Of a stretch of 64,000 nt of DNA, positions 1 through 12,995 are shown piece by piece. Numbering within the stretch: position 1 is the stretch's first letter; every line of letters starts with the position of its first letter. The stretch lies in contig JBCAMK010000018.1 of assembly GCA_038503065.1 (NCBI GenBank), forward strand, positions 992,001 to 1,056,000, read 5' to 3'. Source of the DNA: Paragyromitra xinjiangensis (lineage: Eukaryota; Ascomycota; Pezizomycetes; Pezizales; Discinaceae). The notes beneath the pieces are model-generated. The model was not told the DNA's origin. It did not search any database and saw only the letters and a program-made list of their open reading frames with translations. The position numbers were made by a program, and so were the translations under genes.

Positions 1-3000
1 ACCACATCCTACAAAGTTTGTCTTGCATGAAGAGGTCGCACTTGGTGGTGGATGAAGCCGCTGCTACCGGAGGCTTCATTGGCGTGTCCTTTCCCCTCCC
101 TTTCTTTTTCCCTCTTGGGCACGGAATGCTGTTACCGGAAGGACGGACCAGGATGCGACCCAAGCGTCCAAGGGCTTTTTGCAAGCGACACAACAAAATT
201 TAGCTTAGGCTTAGGCGGTAGGCGAAAATCGACTGTCGTGGCCATGGCAATTGTCCGTGTGACTCGCGATATCGGCTGTGAAGACATCTCAAGTAAGGAT
301 CTACCTCACTACCTATGGCCGTTTCGGTACGATTCCTAGGAAAAGTGAAATATAACCCACACGATTGTGCATCCTCCTACATGTAATTTTGGACACCACA
401 CTTCTATAACTTCATATAAGCAATATATGCCAGAATCAAATAAATAGCACATCATACTGCTGAATATAACTATCATATTAAAAGGATAAAGCTACGCCAA
501 GGCACAATTATATGTGGGTTAAAATTTGAACCTGTCCGAGGGCCGACACCGTTTGAAGTGTGGTGTAGAGTAGCGCGGGGACCAATCGGAGGTTTATAAG
601 CCTCCAACACACCACGTACACCCGGGTACAAGCCATGCTACACGAGAAGTCATAGATGTAGCGGCACCGAAATACCACCACCCTAAAACTGGAAGCACTA
701 AAATGGCACTAGGCTCCTAGCCCCTCCTTGATGATCAGGTAATCCTCTGACACCTACCTTCTATCGCTTCCAATTCTCCTACCATACCCACTTACCGAGA
801 GGGCTTGGTGCACAAAAAGAAAGCAAAAAGGTTGAAGCACACAGGGACTCTTCAAGCGTTAATTATTATGGCTACCACCCCCACTCCGTTTCTAGACATA
901 ATCAGAAGATGTCTAAGAAGGGATATCGGAAGGCAGCAGATGAACCGGATTCTAGTTAAGTAGCACTGCCGCTACATGTACTTCTGAAAAAGCCATTGAT
1001 CCTAGTTTTCTAGTTCAACTTATATTTCCCCTCCATTTCTATTGGAGAGGATCACCGTAATCAAAAAGTCGATAGCATTAATAGTCCGAGAATGCTAGTT
1101 TTAAGCCTGCCATGCGATGCCAGAAAACTTGTTACTCTCAAAAAAAGTTTTGTGATTGATAAGCTCCCTACAATTACAAGTACGCCATCATCCACCCTAA
1201 TTCTACCCTGTTCGGTTTCTAGTGACCACCAGGAATCGGACCGGTACCATCTCAATAGATCGATATCTCTTTCCAATTGCAAGCTTATCGTATCAATCTG
1301 CTCAAGCAGACAGCCAAACCTAAAGGCAGCCATAAAACGCCATAGCGCTTGTACTCTACAAAAACCCCATATTTCTCTACTTGAGTTCAAGCAATTGATA
1401 ATGGAGATATCTCCCGTGTGTGGCACAACCCGGAAGTTTCTTGGTGACAACACAATTTTCGGCATGGAATGGTAAGTGACACGCAAATGCCAAAAGTGAT
1501 CTAGAACACCCAGTTTAATTAAATAGTTTGTGTGACCACATTCTTAAAAGGACTAATCCGATATCTATCCCACACCCTCATCTCCTACACCAATGAAACG
1601 GAAGTCGTGGACGTTTGCCTTTTTTTCATTTTGCTATTACTACACCCTCAAAACATGTAGTTTGGCGTCACAAAGCCCAAAAGTAAATTTGCTCAGAGTC
1701 TACACGAGGTACTCAAGCTCTTGGCTGCTCGGCAGACCAAGGCTATCAGCAAGTAAGAATACATGTACTTCAGAAACACATCGGTCAACTTTCTGCCTTG
1801 GTAATCACCGGCTTTCCTTCACCTTCTCTTGCATGTGGTGGGGTAACTTTCGTCAACTATCCTCTGCGTCTTATACCCACAGACTGCCCCACATTATTCT
1901 TATGTTTTCTATTTTCTTACCCAACAAGCCCACCATGCGCCTATGGTTATAATTATGATACCACCATTATCTCAAAGAGGGGCTTAGCCTCTACTAAAAA
2001 TGTTCACATCAGCCTATCGAACTCGAGTTTAACAACCATGATCATCAGATTAAGGGGAAAGTACGATCTGCTAGCACAAACCACTAGCTAAAACATCGAT
2101 TCCGAGCAGGATCGCCGTTCTACCCAGTCTATCACTTTTATCTGACATAGATGCCCCATCTAGCAGTTAACCCACATCCCGGTTCTGTGAGGAAATCCCA
2201 AATTTATATTGCCTCTATCACATAAGTCGTCAAAGCCGCCTACACTCTTGATGGCTGACCCATCGACACAGAAGCTGTTCTACATCAGTCAAATCAGTAC
2301 CATTTCTCTATCCCAAGATATCGTTTGTTCCTCGGCGTGATTGTAGTTTGCCACCCCAACCCACCACCATCCGGAATACCCCAGAAAACCCAAAAGAAAG
2401 AAAAATAGCATCCAAAGCGATCTCAGAACAATAGAAAAAGACCAGAGCTCCTTTGATTGAACCAACTCATAAATTACACCCTTAAAAGTCGCAATATACA
2501 CATGCACCTATCTCGAGTCTCCTTGCATTTGCTAAAGATTACATGTACTCCCAGATCTCCAAAGCACATGTAATTTACTATTTATTTGAAATCACGCCTA
2601 ATCGACCTAGGATGAACATCAAATCATCAATATGCATAAATGATATCGATAACGTAGCGCCGACATGACGATGCCCAATAAAACCCTTCCCATATAAACC
2701 CATACAGTCTCCTTAAGGCAAATATGTCTTACCTGTATAACAACCATTATAAGAAGATTACATGTATGTCCACGGGTTGAAAAGTCACAAGTTTGGATTT
2801 ATGTTCCAATAACCAAGGGTTGCGAAAGAAAACCCAGCCTTAATCCTAACAAAGGAACCCAAATATGTTTTTCTAAGACTTCTATCCTCGACCTATAGTC
2901 CTAAACCTACAACGCACAGTCTTATTTCCAAACCGTCTAGAAAAATCGATATTCATATTTTGTAATGGACGTGGGGTAAGGAGAGTCAAGATTTTGATTT

Positions 3001-4190
3001 AAGCACCAAATATTGAAATAAAATTGTTGGCCTGAACGTGGGCACAAGGCTATACCTACGCTATTAAAATTGGGGTTGATTTTTCCTAAATTACCAGATA
3101 TATACATGCATGTGCCCGACCCTCAGTCTCGGTATTCTTGTGTTAGGTATCCTGTCTTCGACCGGAACTGGAAATTAAGGCAACGATTACGGAAAAATGA
3201 ACCGGGAACGAAACATGATATTCCTAACAGAGACAAGAATCGTAATTCCCGCCCTGTTTGTGGTTATCTAGAACTCTTCAACACTCGTCCCATAAAAACG
3301 CCACATACTAAGGGTAGTCGATTTTGGATTTTAGATTTTCTAAGATTTTAAAATACCCACGTCATACCCACGCTCATCACCATCTACTTCAACTATTTGG
3401 ACCTCTGCTAGTAGGAATTTATACAATTATGCTCATGGTTGGTATGCGTCACTATTGTAGTGCTAGGCTAGCAGTACTATAGAAGGCGCTAAAAATGGGT
3501 GCTTTTAAAGGCGCCACTCACTTAACTTGGGGGGTAGTCTCACAATTGTCATTCGTTTGCTCTAAATAGGAGGTTTGGTTGAGCTCTCTCACAGTCAATC
3601 AATGGCGAATATATTGGCTGGTCACGTGGCAAGTTAGGTTGCGAGACCACATGGGGGGTTCCAAAGCTCCTTTTATTTTTTGGGCTTTTAACTACATGTA
3701 GCTGCGTACGCCTAAGGCTCTTGCTACACTTTAAATTCTAAAATCCTTAAAGAGAGCACTGACTACCCTTGCTATATATACTCTCAAACGACTGAGTGAT
3801 TTACCATGATCATGATTACCAATCTTGTCTTGGCGGATATTCACTAGGCCTAAAGACGTAATATGAGGCTCCGTTCCCTCTTTCATCACAACTTCACCCA
3901 AGCTTCGCGTTCCCATACATACTTATTTTAGAGCTGACACGAGGAAGCGCTCAGGGCGGCAAGGAGGACCATTAAATCTCTTCTGAAGAGATATCAAGAG
4001 AGAGAGAAACAACTGTACTCCCTCCAAGACGGAGAAATAGGTACCTAAATACTTTGTCCTTGGAGGTAATCATCGCGTTGCTCACCTACCTACCCTGTCT
4101 TTCAAGGCTATAAGGGGTCATCACTTAACACCTACATTGAAAGAAAACAATTCTCTACTTGCTAGCGAGACCCCAATCGTGAGTATAAAG
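1..4190. other. gene desert, no supported gene
   Basis: I see no coding region with recognisable protein features here. The open frames are short, overlap on both strands and lack conserved motifs. The stretch is moderately AT-rich and holds six of the 14 TACATGTA octamers of the window (starting at 378, 973, 1760, 2540, 2759 and 3693). It probably consists of decayed repeats, but no intact terminal repeat pair was found by eye. Confidence 0.5.
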
Positions 4191-6384
4191 ATGATCGAAC
4201 CACCCATGTTGATATTATCACTCGACTGGTCGGATGGAACCACCACCTGGCAAGATGGTGTCAATGGCCCAACGGAGGAGATGCTAGACAACACGCCGGA
4301 TGAGAAAGGCAATCAGGATTTCCTACGCCCCATCGAACCTTATAGCAAGAAAGAGATCAGTTGGTTATGCAAGATGGCAGGGTGGCTAGTAGAGTCGAAG
4401 GATCCAGAGATGTTCAAACAGTATAGGAACAAAAAAATATGCTTGAAAAGTCTTCCTGAGAATTACAGGTTATATGAGCATGTTAAACTACCAGGTCCCG
4501 TAAGTTTTCCTACCTATCATTGGTATTATTATTTCGCCTCACCCAGCTAATTTTTGGTTCCAGGGTACCGAAGGGAAGGCTCGAATTGATACCTACCTCT
4601 ATGGCCATCCCAAGGGTCCCCGTAAGCGTTACAGGTCTGCTGCTGATTTCCAGCCCCACTTTGTTTGGATGGCGACGGATCCCAACAAAAATCCAGAAAA
4701 TTGCAGGTGTCGTGTCTGCAGCGGCCGAGCTCCTCCTGATACACCGGAGCCACCAAACTCGCCGACACCCCCGAGGATTGTTCCAGTCACTACCATGAAG
4801 GAGAAGCCCGTGCCCGCCACAAAAAATGTCCCAGCAACGAGATCAACGTTGGCGGCTGTTTCAGGCACTGCTACGAGGAGAACTACATCTACACCAGCTT
4901 CCCACCCTATTACCCGTCGTTCGGTTTCTACCACTGCAAATTCTCGCCCCTCGACCCCAGTCGTCACTCCCGTATCCGTTTCAGTATCCGTTCCTAGCCC
5001 CGCTCCCGCTCCCAACCCCGCTGCTTCAATACTTCCCACTCCGCCACCATTTCCGGTACACCTTTTAGATTCTTCCCCCACTGCCGTAGAACGATCTTTG
5101 CATGCCACCCCAGGTCAATACGTGTTTCGGCCTGGTGAGCTTGTGTGGTGTCAGTGTACCGAAGCCTGGTCTCTTGGTATAATTGTTTCCGGCCCCGAGG
5201 CTGGGCCGTCACAAGCTCCCAGTAATCAGCAGCAGCAAAGCTATACTGTGCAAGTCTTAAAGTCCCCACTAGAAGCTGAAATGTCTACCCCTTATCCCGG
5301 TATCACAGTTGCTAGTCTTAGACCTTGGTTAGCTTGGAGCACACCTGATTTAAATAACATACCCCTGCGTGCTATTCTGACATATGATGACGTGGCATGG
5401 GAACAATACCGTGGGGTCCGTGGACTTGAAGTTGATGCAAGCATCATGAAATCTAGGGATATCGATTCCTCTTACAATCTTATCGACCGGCTCGACTACT
5501 CAGGCGGTAACTTCTACGCTGGTGTCTTTTACGGAGCGGAAAAGCTCTGGGTCGGTGACGCGGTGCGATTGAAGAGACATGCCGCTCCCAACCTTATGAC
5601 TGGTCTAGAGATCATGATAATTGCAAGTATTCAAGATACACGGACGCAATCATCCCTAGAAGTATCTCGGCATGCTTCCACGAATGTGATAGTTCTCGGT
5701 GATATATACACACTTCTATCGTACCCCGCCTCCCCTGCCTCCGCTGCTCCATCTCCACTCATCCCAGAATGGCTCCCGCAGAGATTGGTGAGGGAGACAA
5801 CTATTAGAAATAGAGTTACATCCAGCAATTCACAACAACCGATTGTGTCAACGTGGAAACTACTCCATGCAAGTCACACGATTAAGCTGGAGGATATCAA
5901 AGGAAGATGGTACGAATCCTCCCTCCTCATTCCCTACTTGAAAGGCAGGGAACATTTCAACCAAACCTTGCAATCTGGAACCTGGGATGAGGTTGCAACT
6001 CAGATGAACGAGATGGGCAACGCTGGGCAAGCCAGCGCTAGAGGATGGTATAGAACTGGAAGAAGGGATGATATTTTAACGACATCGGTCCCCCGCGGTT
6101 TCTCCTTAGAGAAGGGTGGGATCGAAGTGGGCATGGAAGGTCTGGTGCTTCAGCAGCCGCACAACGCGGATCATTTACTGCAAAATGTGCATCGGGAAAT
6201 GGTTGATCTCACTGGCGACGACGACGAGCCGGGAGCTGCGCAACAAGAGCAAAGCCGCGTAGGCGCGTACGGGCTGGAAGAGAGTGAAGATCTGGAGGAC
6301 GATGAAGCTTTTATGCGTCAGATGCAGTTGGATGTCGCTAGTTTTCTGAAAGATCCGGGCGACTCGTTCTATGGAAGCTTATAA
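4191..6384 (+). CDS. clr2: Clr2-like transcription-silencing protein
   Basis: Two exons, 4191-4499 and 4564-6384, joined in phase 0 give 709 residues. The 64-nt intron starts GTAAGT and ends CCAG. The join restores a run reading PGP-GTEGKARID followed by YLYGHPKGPRKRYRSAADF and HFVWMATDP, ending in a CRCRVCSGR cysteine motif. That is the layout of the Clr2 N-terminal silencing domain (about residues 45-160). A Ser/Pro/Thr-rich linker follows, then a second conserved region beginning YVFRPGELVWCQ (about 250-470) that I read as the Clr2 main domain. The tail is acidic. In fission yeast Clr2 belongs to the SHREC histone deacetylase and remodelling complex that silences heterochromatin. The start at 4191 is the first in-frame ATG; a further upstream exon cannot be excluded. 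Family call is from memory of the motif, so moderately sure. Confidence 0.78.
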
Positions 6385-8761
6385 GATGTCAAAAATTTTC
6401 TCCCACCCTCTTTTTTTCGGTTACTTTTTTAACAGAATTCAGAAGGGCATGGTGCTAGTTGCAACTTATTTTGTTATATTTGTATAGTAGTTTTAGTAGT
6501 TTTCGAGTGATGAGGCCTAGGTAATATAGTGTTCAAAGCTAATAATCGGATCGCATAGAAGTGCCTTTATATTACATACCCCTCATCTAATAGTTCTAGG
6601 TGACCGGTTGACAGGAAGCATAATTCTCAGTCAGACACTTTCCTAAATAGTAAAAAAATCAAAATCAGGAATACGCTGAAATCGCAAGCCCAAGCTTGAG
6701 TTATCACCAATCATCGCAAGTCACTCGTTCCGAGCCATAGTTCAACGATTGCATCTATCTATATATCTATCTATCTATATAATAAGGAAAATGGCAGAAA
6801 CTTGGGGTTACCCTGTTGAACTATGCTCACAATCAAGAAAATTACATGTATATCACGGGCATGGTTGAGAACCCAAAATATGACAGGGAGATTGAACTGG
6901 GTATAAAGTTCTATCGTTTCGACTATTTGTGCTAGGAAAAATTTCAAGCGAGGACAGTACCACACAACAAAATTAGCCTATGATTAGTTCTCACCATGTG
7001 CTTAGTATGAGTCACAGGCTTCTAGGAAGACTAGGCTAATCTAAATTGGATCTTGAATCAACTTTACAACTAACTAAAAACTATGGGGCAAGTTTTTGCC
7101 ATTGATGCAATAAGTTGGGGGTGAATTTTTCGTAGATTTGGTGGTAGGATCACTGGGATCTACACGGTCATGGTAAATGGATTAAGTCGGTTCCTATATA
7201 CCCCCCTCCAACGGCCAAATTCCCGTGTCCCTGTGGAATCCCCGTCTCCGAAGCTGTGCCCAATAGTACCACTGTATTGGGAAGTTTTCTAAAACTCAGT
7301 GTAACGCTAGAGTTAAGTGATCACTGATGACTAGAGCGTGGGAAACCCCCACAGACCAACTCCAATCAGTTACATAACTATACAAATGTACTTTCGTATC
7401 ACTGATCGTATAGCTGGTCGCAGAGTCTATCTAGTAGGCTTTCTGGTACATAAACCCAAAGTACTAGAACGTGTATCACCCCTAGCAATAGTAATTAGCA
7501 TGACAGCAAATGCTCGGCACCCAACGAGTTTCAGGAAAACGACTGACAATGGGCCAAGGTATGGGCAAACACAACCATCTTTTCTCGAACTACGGCAATG
7601 TGAGTAGATCGGTTGCGTGCTTGGAATTCTCATCGGTCTGCCCCAAATTCTGTAGCGACGCCTCGTGGTATTTCAAAGTCGAGCGCTCTTCACGGAAGAA
7701 ATTTTTTATTGAACTGGCTGGTGTGGCGGAGGGGAGAAAGTTTGTTCTGTAAATGATTTTATTTTAGAACATATCCTAACCGCGCAGAGGGGTGCAGGGA
7801 AGTTTTCGCAAGCAGACAAGTTGCTAGCCTACAATCCAGCAGCTAGTTGGCCATAATCAGTAAAATAGAGCAGAAGCAATCATAAGCCCACGTGTACCAC
7901 CGCTCACTATCTGACATCTAGAATTCGGTTGTGGAATTAGACGAAACAAATTCAATAGTTACACAAGATACCCGGGAAATTTTTCCCTAGATCCTCCCAC
8001 TATAGCTTCGTGCTAGGCCGCCTCCTCTAGCGTACTACTTTGGCTTGAAGGCATGATTATGAGGCTACGTCCAAGTCAGAAGCTGAACTCGGATAAATGA
8101 GGAAGATAGTAATGATTAGAATCCGGGATAATATCGTTACATACAGGCCAGGAAGGGGCAGTTATTTTTGAGCGATAGAATATAAAGAAAAGAAGAATGG
8201 GAGAAGAAATAGAGAGAAATGAACCATATAGCCACCCCAAAAGAGAAGTATAAATAAATAAAAGAAAGCTAGGCCACTTTCTCAACGAACGGAAAACAAA
8301 TCCTTCGCCTTCGCCTTCAACCTCAAAAATATCTTCTAAATGTCCCCCTATATTTGTAAGGAGAGACAAGAGGAAGTTGCGAGCTGTAGAAAAGCAAGGG
8401 AAGGTTGTGGTTAAATAAAATGGTGCACGATTGTAAGCTTGTAGCGAGGCTCGAAATAACGAAAATAATGAAACATAAACGGAAAAGAAAACGGGGAAAA
8501 AAGGACGAAAAAAACATAAGTGCAGGTCATGACATTCTTTTGCGAAGAAAAAGCTTGCTCTTCCGCTACCCTCCGCTACTTACTTGTCCTACCAAAACAT
8601 CACTCTCTTCAATTATCATATATTCTTTTTTGCCCTAATACTCACAGCTCATACCTACTCCATATAACCTCCGTTATTGTTTTTATAGTACGTAAGGGAA
8701 CAGAGCACTGGAACCCATGTTAGCGAACGCATGTAGGAAGCATGTCTATGATATTGGAGTA
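6385..8761. other. intergenic, convergent gene ends
   Basis: This lies between the convergent 3' ends of the Clr2-like and Bqt4-like genes. It contains a CTAT microsatellite near 6753-6780 and one TACATGTA at 6843. The open frames near 7338-7752 are short, overlapping and without recognisable features. No gene is supported. Confidence 0.5.
6753..6780. repeat. (CTAT)n microsatellite
   Basis: Imperfect tandem CTAT/ATAT units in non-coding DNA downstream of the Clr2-like gene. Confidence 0.7.
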
Positions 8762-10433
8762 TTATGAGCAGAGAACCCACCCGATAGCTAAAACAGCAGA
8801 CAATCCAATCAATGCCTTATTCTTCACTCTCTCCCTCTTCAACTCCTCTTCCATAAAAGTCCTAGACTTCTTGGTGTGCCTCGATTCCTCATCCTCAGTT
8901 TCAGCATCGCCTTCAGTCTCATCATCAGTATGTAGAATTTCGTCCGCCTTGCGCTTTTTGCCAATTGAAGACATGTTAGAGCCTGAATCAACCTTCTGGG
9001 CCTCGGCGACCATTTCTCGTGCTTTGGCAAGCATGTCCTCAGCGTCCGCCGGGATGTGGAGTTCGCCTCCCCCGGTTGGGAGTTCGACCTTGACATGGGT
9101 TGTACGGACCTCGATATCACCGTTGGTTTCGACCTCTTCGTCGACTTCGACGCGGACCGTGGGGTCACTTTTGACCGGTGTTGTCATGCTGAGACTCGAT
9201 ATGGGGACATTGCCATTGGTCAAAACAGGGATGGATTCGGTTGTAGTAAGCGTTGTGGTCTCGGTTGTTGTAAGAGTGACGGCTTCCTCTTCGTCCTCCA
9301 CAATCGTGGCGGGAGCAACCTCTTTCTTAAGAGGGCTATCTTTTGCTTTTGAAGCGCGAGTTTTTCGAGGGGTAGAGGTGCCAAGACGTTTGCTAGGGGA
9401 AGCAGACCGGGTGGACCGCCTGCGGGCGGCTGCGGGAGGTGGTGCGGTACTCGAGGCAACTGATCCAGCATCTGATTCGGCGGGCTTGAAATACTGAGGT
9501 GGGGGGGTGATGTTACGCTTGCGATGGTCTGAAGGGACAACAGCTTCATTATCGAGGAGTGCTTCAATCCAGACGCGCATACCGTAGCTAGGGAAAAAAA
9601 TGTTAGGTAAACTGTAAAACCAATGCGGTGCGTTACACGTACTCATCAGCCAAGGCCAAAGCTATTCATGCAATTAGCGATAGATCGTCCAAGGGAAAGT
9701 CCAGGCTTTAGGCCTACCATCTGTGGGGTGAACCCAAAGATTTCCCGCGGTTTCCTCGTTGGAAGTCTGCACAAAATGATCTCTCACGTATTGCCTTTCA
9801 AGATCCTCTTCCTTCTTCTTCGCCCAAGGGAAGGAAGCCTTGAACCTAAAGCGCACCAAACATGCATGTCAGCTCCAGACAACTCTCTCTCGAGCACTCA
9901 TTCGCCCACTCTATCGAAACGCCTGGTACGCTGGCGAACAGCCAGCCAATCTTGCGTAATAGCCCAAGTGACGAGTCGAACGAAGATGAAAAATGTATCG
10001 CGCCAAATAGGAATAAAAATGACTATAAAGTTACTAACATTCCAGTGGAGCTTACGAAACCATCCTGGCTCCTGCGCATTAAAAAGTACGATTCTGGCGC
10101 GGCATTCCCAAAAATCTCAGACCCTTCCAAGGGCTGAGGAAGAGGTGCGCGTAGGTGCACGTAACTGAACAAGTTCGTGTCGGATGGAGTCTTACTGCCA
10201 AGATTCGTCTGACCAAGACGACGCATCTCGACGAGTTCGTTGTCTGTGGATGGGGGGTCAGCAGCAGTGGATGATGAGTGATGATTGTGGTGACGACGCG
10301 ATGACGGGAGCGCGCCGGGGCGCAAAGGAGAGGTTTGGGGGGATGTACATGGAGGGATATGAGAACCCTCTAGCATAGGGTTGTGCCGTGAAGGCAAAGA
10401 CCGCTTCATGAGCTTTACTGCAGCTGCAGGCAT
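8762..10433 (-). CDS. bqt4: Bqt4-like inner nuclear membrane protein
   Basis: Four exons on the minus strand: 10433-10039, 9845-9718, 9661-9643 (19 nt) and 9587-8762, giving 455 residues. The joins read TGM-FKASFPWAKK, then NLWVHPTD-ALALADD-YGMRVWIEALLD. This is the APSES/KilA-N-like DNA-binding fold of Bqt4 (about residues 110-205). The rest is a low-complexity Ser/Pro/Thr and acidic region with KR-rich nuclear signals. The protein ends in one hydrophobic segment (last about 20 residues, KALIGLSAVLAIGWVL), a tail anchor. In fission yeast Bqt4 anchors telomeres to the inner nuclear membrane. The 19-nt exon is needed to keep both the frame and the conserved helix. The start is the first in-frame ATG of exon 1. 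The gene is divergent from the Rho GDI gene. Confidence 0.85.
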
Positions 10434-11966
10434 GGTTGGTGTCAATGCTTGTTTCGATGGAAAAGGAGGAGGGGACAAAGGTTGATGGACGTGTTATCGA
10501 AGGATACTTGAATGTTGGTGTGTGAGTGTGAGTGCGAGTGTGTGTGTGGGGTGGGAATGGGTTAGTTAGGGAGTTGAGGAGTGTTGGGGGGTGGTTGTGA
10601 GGAAGAGAGAGAAAGAAGCTTGGAGAGAGGCGACGGTCGCTAGGGTAACAGGTGACAGCAGTTCTTGGTAATTTAGTAAATAGCACACAGCCACGAGGAG
10701 ATTATGAGGAGGAAGAGGAGGAGGAGCTAGAGCAGGGCAGCAAACAGCAAACAGCAAGCAGCAGCAGAACAACAGAACAGCAAAGCAGCAGAGCAGCAGC
10801 AGAACACGACTTGGAATTCGAGGAAGCGACAAAGTGATGTTTTCTTTTTTTCTTCCTCTTCGTTTCTTTCACGGTCTCGAGAAGTTTTCTTTCCCCGCGC
10901 TATCTCTCACTATCTGCTGGATGGACTAGATTACCCGTGGAGAGCTCTGCAGGAGAAGATTCGATAACGATGGTTTCGGTAATAATGGGTGATTGTGATT
11001 GATGCAGAACAGTGGGCATGGAGAGCCTCCCGATACGCCAGGGGCTCGCTTGAGGAGGAGTTGTTTGACGTCTGCTCTAATACCTACATGTACTGTGCAG
11101 CCTGGGCAACTCATCACGTATCGTGTTTCGTGGGTTAGGGTTCTTCTGCTCCTCCATGCACTGTTGGCCCTGCATAGCATTTCAACGGGCCGTCAGCTAA
11201 CGCTTCTTCCTCTTCCTCTTCCTCTTTCACTCCTTCTTCCGCCCATGAGAGTCGTGCTCTTTGCTATACATAATTCGCTGCACTGTCACTACAACGTTAC
11301 TATGTTGAAGGTTGCATACATGACTACAAGAGCCGAGCCCATGATAGGTGGATCGAAGCGCACTCTGATAGAGCGGATACCATAACTACATGTAGCCATG
11401 ATGTGGCCAAATTCTCAATCAACCCTCGTGGGGGAAGTTCCCGCAACAGGGCCATTTTTGGACAGTCCATCATCGCCCAGGCGCCCAAACTCCAAGAGTA
11501 ACTGCTGCCAGGACTGAAGAGGTTTAGCTACGACTGTAAATAAAAACAGAGGTTTAGAACTGAAAAGTGGGAGAAAGTGAGAAAGAGGGAATCGAGATTT
11601 ATTTATTCGCTGCTTGAAAGTATTTCTTTGGATGAAAGCGAGAAAGGGAGAGAGAAATCGAAGAGAAAGAGAAAGTACATGTATACCTTGATTGATACTG
11701 CTACTCAATTATACATTCCCAACTGCTCGTTACGGGATGGTATCTCGCATCCAGGACTTTCTATCCAACGTATAAATGGTGGACAAACCCCAGGGGCTGA
11801 CAGCACTTCAGCCCCCTGAACAGCACAGTCCAAAAATTAATACCCCGCCAACAGCCTAGCAGTCGTCAACAAGCCTCCCCTTTCCTCTCCCCTCCTTCCG
11901 TGACAACCCGCTCAAAATCGTCTGCTACAAGTTTCGTGAACAACAACCTCTTCTAATTGATATCCA
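10434..11966. promoter_or_regulatory. divergent intergenic region, simple repeats
   Basis: This 1.5-kb region separates the divergent starts of the Bqt4-like and Rho GDI genes and should contain both promoters. Next to the Bqt4 start there is a GT-rich tract (about 10520-10560), then a purine-rich GAG/CAG tract (about 10705-10805). A CTCTTC-type pyrimidine repeat lies near 11205-11232. Three TACATGTA octamers fall here (11085, 11387, 11676). No TATA box position could be fixed. Confidence 0.45.
10705..10805. repeat. GAG/CAG low-complexity tract
   Basis: Tandem-like GAG then CAG/AGCAG units. They create open frames on both strands with monotonous Glu/Gln or Leu/Cys composition that are not credible genes. 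Confidence 0.65.
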
Positions 11967-12995
11967 ATGGATTCCCACCCTGATGATGAATTGAAACCTT
12001 CCATGGCCGAGGGGTAAGTCTATTGATTCATGTTTGTGTTCCCCGCTCTTGTGGTCCCACACATAAGAGGCGGAGGCCCACGACTACACAGACCGGTACA
12101 ACTAACGATCTGATTCATGGCGAAGGTACAAAGTTGGAGAGAAGAGATCTGTCGATGAATACGCGAAATTAGGTTAGTTTTCTCGTTTCTTGAGTGATAT
12201 TTTTGATACCATTTTTCGTTTGTCGTTTGATGGGACCGATAGCTTTTTGAGAGCTTAGAGCTAACTAGTATCTTTTTTTAATTCTTTTAGATGCCGAAGA
12301 CGAATCTCTCGCTCGCTGGAAGGCATCGCTAGGTATCGGTGCTGCGTCTGCTGGTTCCATTGGCGAACCTGATGACAATCGCAAGGTAATCTATGAGAAT
12401 TGTGTCCCTCCCGACTCCGTCTTCCCCAGGCGTTGATTATGATGTTATGCAGGTTGTTATCCTCCAGCTCTCACTCCTGATAGAAAAACGTCCAGATGTC
12501 GTCATCGACCTTTCTGCCTCTGGTGCCGTGGAGGCACTGAAGAAATCCCCCTTCATCATCAAGGAGGGAAGTTGCTACCAGATGAAGGTTAAATTCCGGG
12601 TGCAGCATGAGGTCATCACTGGTCTACGCTACCTGCAGCTCGTCAAGAGGAAGGGGATCAAGGTCGACAAGGCTGATCACATGATGGTTTGTGCCCACAC
12701 GTGTATAGGAGATTGTCTGGGCCATAAGTACCGTGAACTAACATGCTATATAGGGAAGCTACGGACCTAACACAGCCGAAAACCCATATTACGAGAAGAC
12801 CTGTAAGAAATCCCCTTTCCTTCGCTGCCCCTCCAGATGCTAATTTTTCGACCATCTCTAGTCTCCGAAGAGGAAGCTCCAGCCGGAATGCTTTATCGCG
12901 GCCACTACGATTGCCTCTCTAAGTTCATGGACGACGACCACAATACTCACTTGAATTTTGAATGGTGCTTCGAGATCAAGAAAACCTGGGAATAA
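11967..12995 (+). CDS. rdi1: Rho GDP-dissociation inhibitor
   Basis: Six exons: 11967-12013, 12126-12172, 12291-12385, 12453-12686, 12754-12802 and 12862-12995, giving 201 residues. All introns are GT..AG, and the summed length is an exact number of codons. The product has a short acidic N-terminal arm and the region YKVGEKRSVDEYAKLDAED. The immunoglobulin-like prenyl-binding fold follows, with KEGSCYQMKVKFRVQHE, YLQLVKRKGIKVDK and PSYGPN-type MGSYGPNTAENPYYEK motifs. It ends HLNFEWCFEIKKTWE. Length matches the family (about 200). Rho GDI binds prenylated GDP-bound Rho/Cdc42/Rac GTPases in the cytosol and extracts them from membranes, controlling polarity and hyphal growth. The symbol follows the yeast name. 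Confidence 0.95.

Noticed and set aside
1061..1486. Overlapping 141- and 127-codon open frames on both strands
   Set aside because: They mirror each other, have no motif or splice-joined extension, and lie in a gene desert.
10652..10837. Glu/Gln-rich frame over the GAG/CAG tract and Leu/Cys-rich antisense frame
   Set aside because: Composition is dictated by a simple repeat between two divergent promoters.
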